Shown one piece after another: positions 5,752 to 6,916 of a DNA stretch of 6,916 bases (the stretch's first letter is position 1; each line of letters starts with the position of its first letter). Below the pieces are notes generated by a model. It was not told where the DNA came from. It ran no database searches and was given only the letters and a program-made list of their open reading frames with translations. The position numbers and the translations under genes were made by a program. The stretch lies in the NCBI GenBank assembly GCA_007117185.1, contig SKHA01000038.1, positions 1 through 6,916 on the forward strand. Reading direction: 5' to 3'. This DNA is from Spirochaeta sp. GTDB taxonomy: Bacteria > Spirochaetota > Spirochaetia > DSM-27196 > Alkalispirochaetaceae.

Positions 5752-6849
5752 GTGAGTACCAGTTGCTACCACCTGATAACCAACCCCGGGCTGGAGCACG
5801 CGGTAATCCGGGAAGTGCTGACCCCCGGGTCGGTGTGGGAACCTCTCCTGGGGGAGCCACCCACCCCGGGGGAACCGATGTCAGGGGTGGTGGAGATCCG
5901 GTCCACCGGGCCGCACAAGGCGATCGGCGCAGCCCTGCTGCAGCTTCGCACCATCTACCACGCCGTGGAGATACGCGCGACCTCTACCCTCACCCCGCAG
6001 GCCCTCTCGGACCGCCGGGTCCTCACCGCAGAGCTGACCGCAGCGCTGGATCAGGGGGATTTTCCGGAACTTCAGGGCGGAGCGTCCCTGGCGGTGCGCT
6101 GCCGCCGCCGGGGCACCCATCCGCTGCAAAGCCCGGACATCGAACGGGAGGCGGGAAGCGCTCTGGTCCGGCGGTACCGCTGCCCTGTCCGCCTGAGCGC
6201 CCCTGATATCACCGTCAGGGTAGAGGTGAACGGCAGCGCCCTCACCGCCGGTATTCTGAGAACACCCCCGGAGATGGACCATCGCTACCACTGGCTCTAC
6301 CGGCCCCGGGTCACCCTGAACACCGTGGTGGCCGCCGCGCTGGTACAGTGGGAGCGCAGGGAGACCACCTGTTCCGGGGCGCTGCTGGACCCGTTCTGCG
6401 GCTCGGGAACGATACTCCTGGAAGCGGCGCGACATTCTCCACGCACACTGTACGGCGGCGACAACAACCCCGAAGCGGTGGCGGGCACCAGGGCCAACCT
6501 GACTTGCAACGGGTTGGGCAACGCCGCGATGGTACGCTGCAGCGACGCCACCAGGGTGGATCAGTTCACCCGCGTCTGGGCCGACCGGAACATCACCGGG
6601 ATCGTCTGCAACCCTCCCTTCGGAGTTCGTCTGGGCAAAGGGGTGAACTTCCACCGGTTCTACCGCGACTTCCTTACCGGCGCGGCGGCGGTGTTGCCCT
6701 CCGGAGGAATCCTGATCATGATGAGCTCCCGCCGCCGGGGGGTCCTGAACGAGGTCCTCCATAACGTCCCGCACTGGGACCCTCCGCAGGTCCAGCTGAT
6801 CGAGACCACCGGGGTCTTTCCGGGGATCTTCTTCCTGCGCCGACGGTAA
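5752..6849 (+). CDS. THUMP-domain class I SAM-dependent RNA methyltransferase (TrmN/Trm14/RlmL-like)
   Basis: This 365-residue protein combines an N-terminal ferredoxin-like segment opening with YHLITNPGLEHAVIREVL (6-23), a THUMP RNA-binding region to about 170, and a Rossmann methyltransferase domain. SAM motif I is DPFCGSGTILLEAA (213-226), the acidic ribose-binding residue is D237 (GGDNNP), and the catalytic motif is NPPFG (287-291). An N-P-P-[FY] motif is typical of N2-guanine methyltransferases such as TrmN/Trm14 (tRNA G6) and the RlmL N-terminal half (23S G2445). The size fits a stand-alone enzyme, not the RlmKL fusion. The start is the GTG at 5752, preceded by AGGA; an ATG at 5614 would overlap the divergent gene, and the ATG at 5878 would remove the conserved NPGLE segment. 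The exact RNA target is unresolved. The stop is 1 base from that of the next, opposite gene. Confidence 0.9.
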   Translation: MSTSCYHLITNPGLEHAVIREVLTPGSVWEPLLGEPPTPGEPMSGVVEIRSTGPHKAIGAALLQLRTIYHAVEIRATSTLTPQALSDRRVLTAELTAALDQGDFPELQGGASLAVRCRRRGTHPLQSPDIEREAGSALVRRYRCPVRLSAPDITVRVEVNGSALTAGILRTPPEMDHRYHWLYRPRVTLNTVVAAALVQWERRETTCSGALLDPFCGSGTILLEAARHSPRTLYGGDNNPEAVAGTRANLTCNGLGNAAMVRCSDATRVDQFTRVWADRNITGIVCNPPFGVRLGKGVNFHRFYRDFLTGAAAVLPSGGILIMMSSRRRGVLNEVLHNVPHWDPPQVQLIETTGVFPGIFFLRRR

Positions 6850-6850
6850 C

Positions 6851-6916
6851 TCAGTACAGCGACAGCGAACGTACCTGCAGGTCCGCCGCGAACGCCTCAC
6901 CCGCGGCAACCACCGC
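6851..6916 (-). CDS. C-terminal fragment of an unidentified gene, cut by the window edge
   Basis: On the - strand a TGA at 6851-6853 ends a frame that stays open to the right edge and gives 21 codons, finishing FAADLQVRSLSLY. Third positions are strongly G/C like the other genes, and the stop lies just past the THUMP methyltransferase, matching the tight convergent packing elsewhere. Too little is visible to name a family. Confidence 0.5.
   Translation of the reverse strand, partial: AVVAAGEAFAADLQVRSLSLY

Noticed and set aside
5881..6909. 342-codon open frame on the - strand
   Set aside because: Antisense to the THUMP methyltransferase, which has clear SAM and NPPF motifs; no motif in the shadow.
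1..6916. Mobile element, defence system, CRISPR array, tRNA or rRNA gene
   Set aside because: No transposase, integrase, nuclease or direct-repeat array is seen, and composition is uniform across the window with no sign of recent transfer.

Overview
The window is about 6.9 kb of dense, very GC-rich bacterial DNA. The codons have strong third-position G/C, and long spurious open frames lie antisense to the real genes. I see six substantial protein genes and the tail of a seventh. There are no tRNA or rRNA genes, no insertion sequence and no CRISPR array. The longest non-coding stretch is only 64 bases. The mix suggests a compact, free-living high-GC bacterium. A spirochaete-like lineage is an impression from the TrmH style and is not shown by the sequence.

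Layout, left to right. (1) A D-2-hydroxyacid dehydrogenase on the + strand, missing its N-terminus at the window edge (to 962). (2) On the - strand, a two-gene unit reads leftward from 3490: rlmD (23S rRNA m5U methyltransferase, 1925-3490), then after only 3 bases a CE7-type acetyl-ester hydrolase (926-1921). The 3' end of the hydrolase overlaps the dehydrogenase tail by 37 bases. (3) A 64-base divergent control region (3491-3554) holds a perfect 9-bp inverted repeat, with candidate -35 boxes for both directions in its loop. (4) trmH (tRNA Gm18 2'-O-methyltransferase) on the + strand, 3555-4250. (5) An unrecognised basic 488-residue protein on the - strand, 4260-5726. (6) After a 25-base divergent spacer, a stand-alone THUMP-domain RNA methyltransferase on the + strand, 5752-6849. 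(7) The C-terminal 21 residues of another - strand gene, whose stop lies 1 base past that methyltransferase.

Three of the six main genes are RNA methyltransferases of different families: TrmA/RlmD (Fe-S, C5-uridine), SPOUT (2'-O-ribose) and THUMP/Rossmann (probably N2-guanine). They lie on alternating strands, so they are not one operon. They share divergent control regions with each other or with the unknown gene. The unknown gene between trmH and the THUMP enzyme is the least explained part of the window. The two flanking metabolic genes (dehydrogenase, acetyl-esterase) have no obvious link to RNA modification. The junctions to note are the rlmD/esterase coupling and the rlmD/trmH divergent operator-like site. 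No complete new system is evident.
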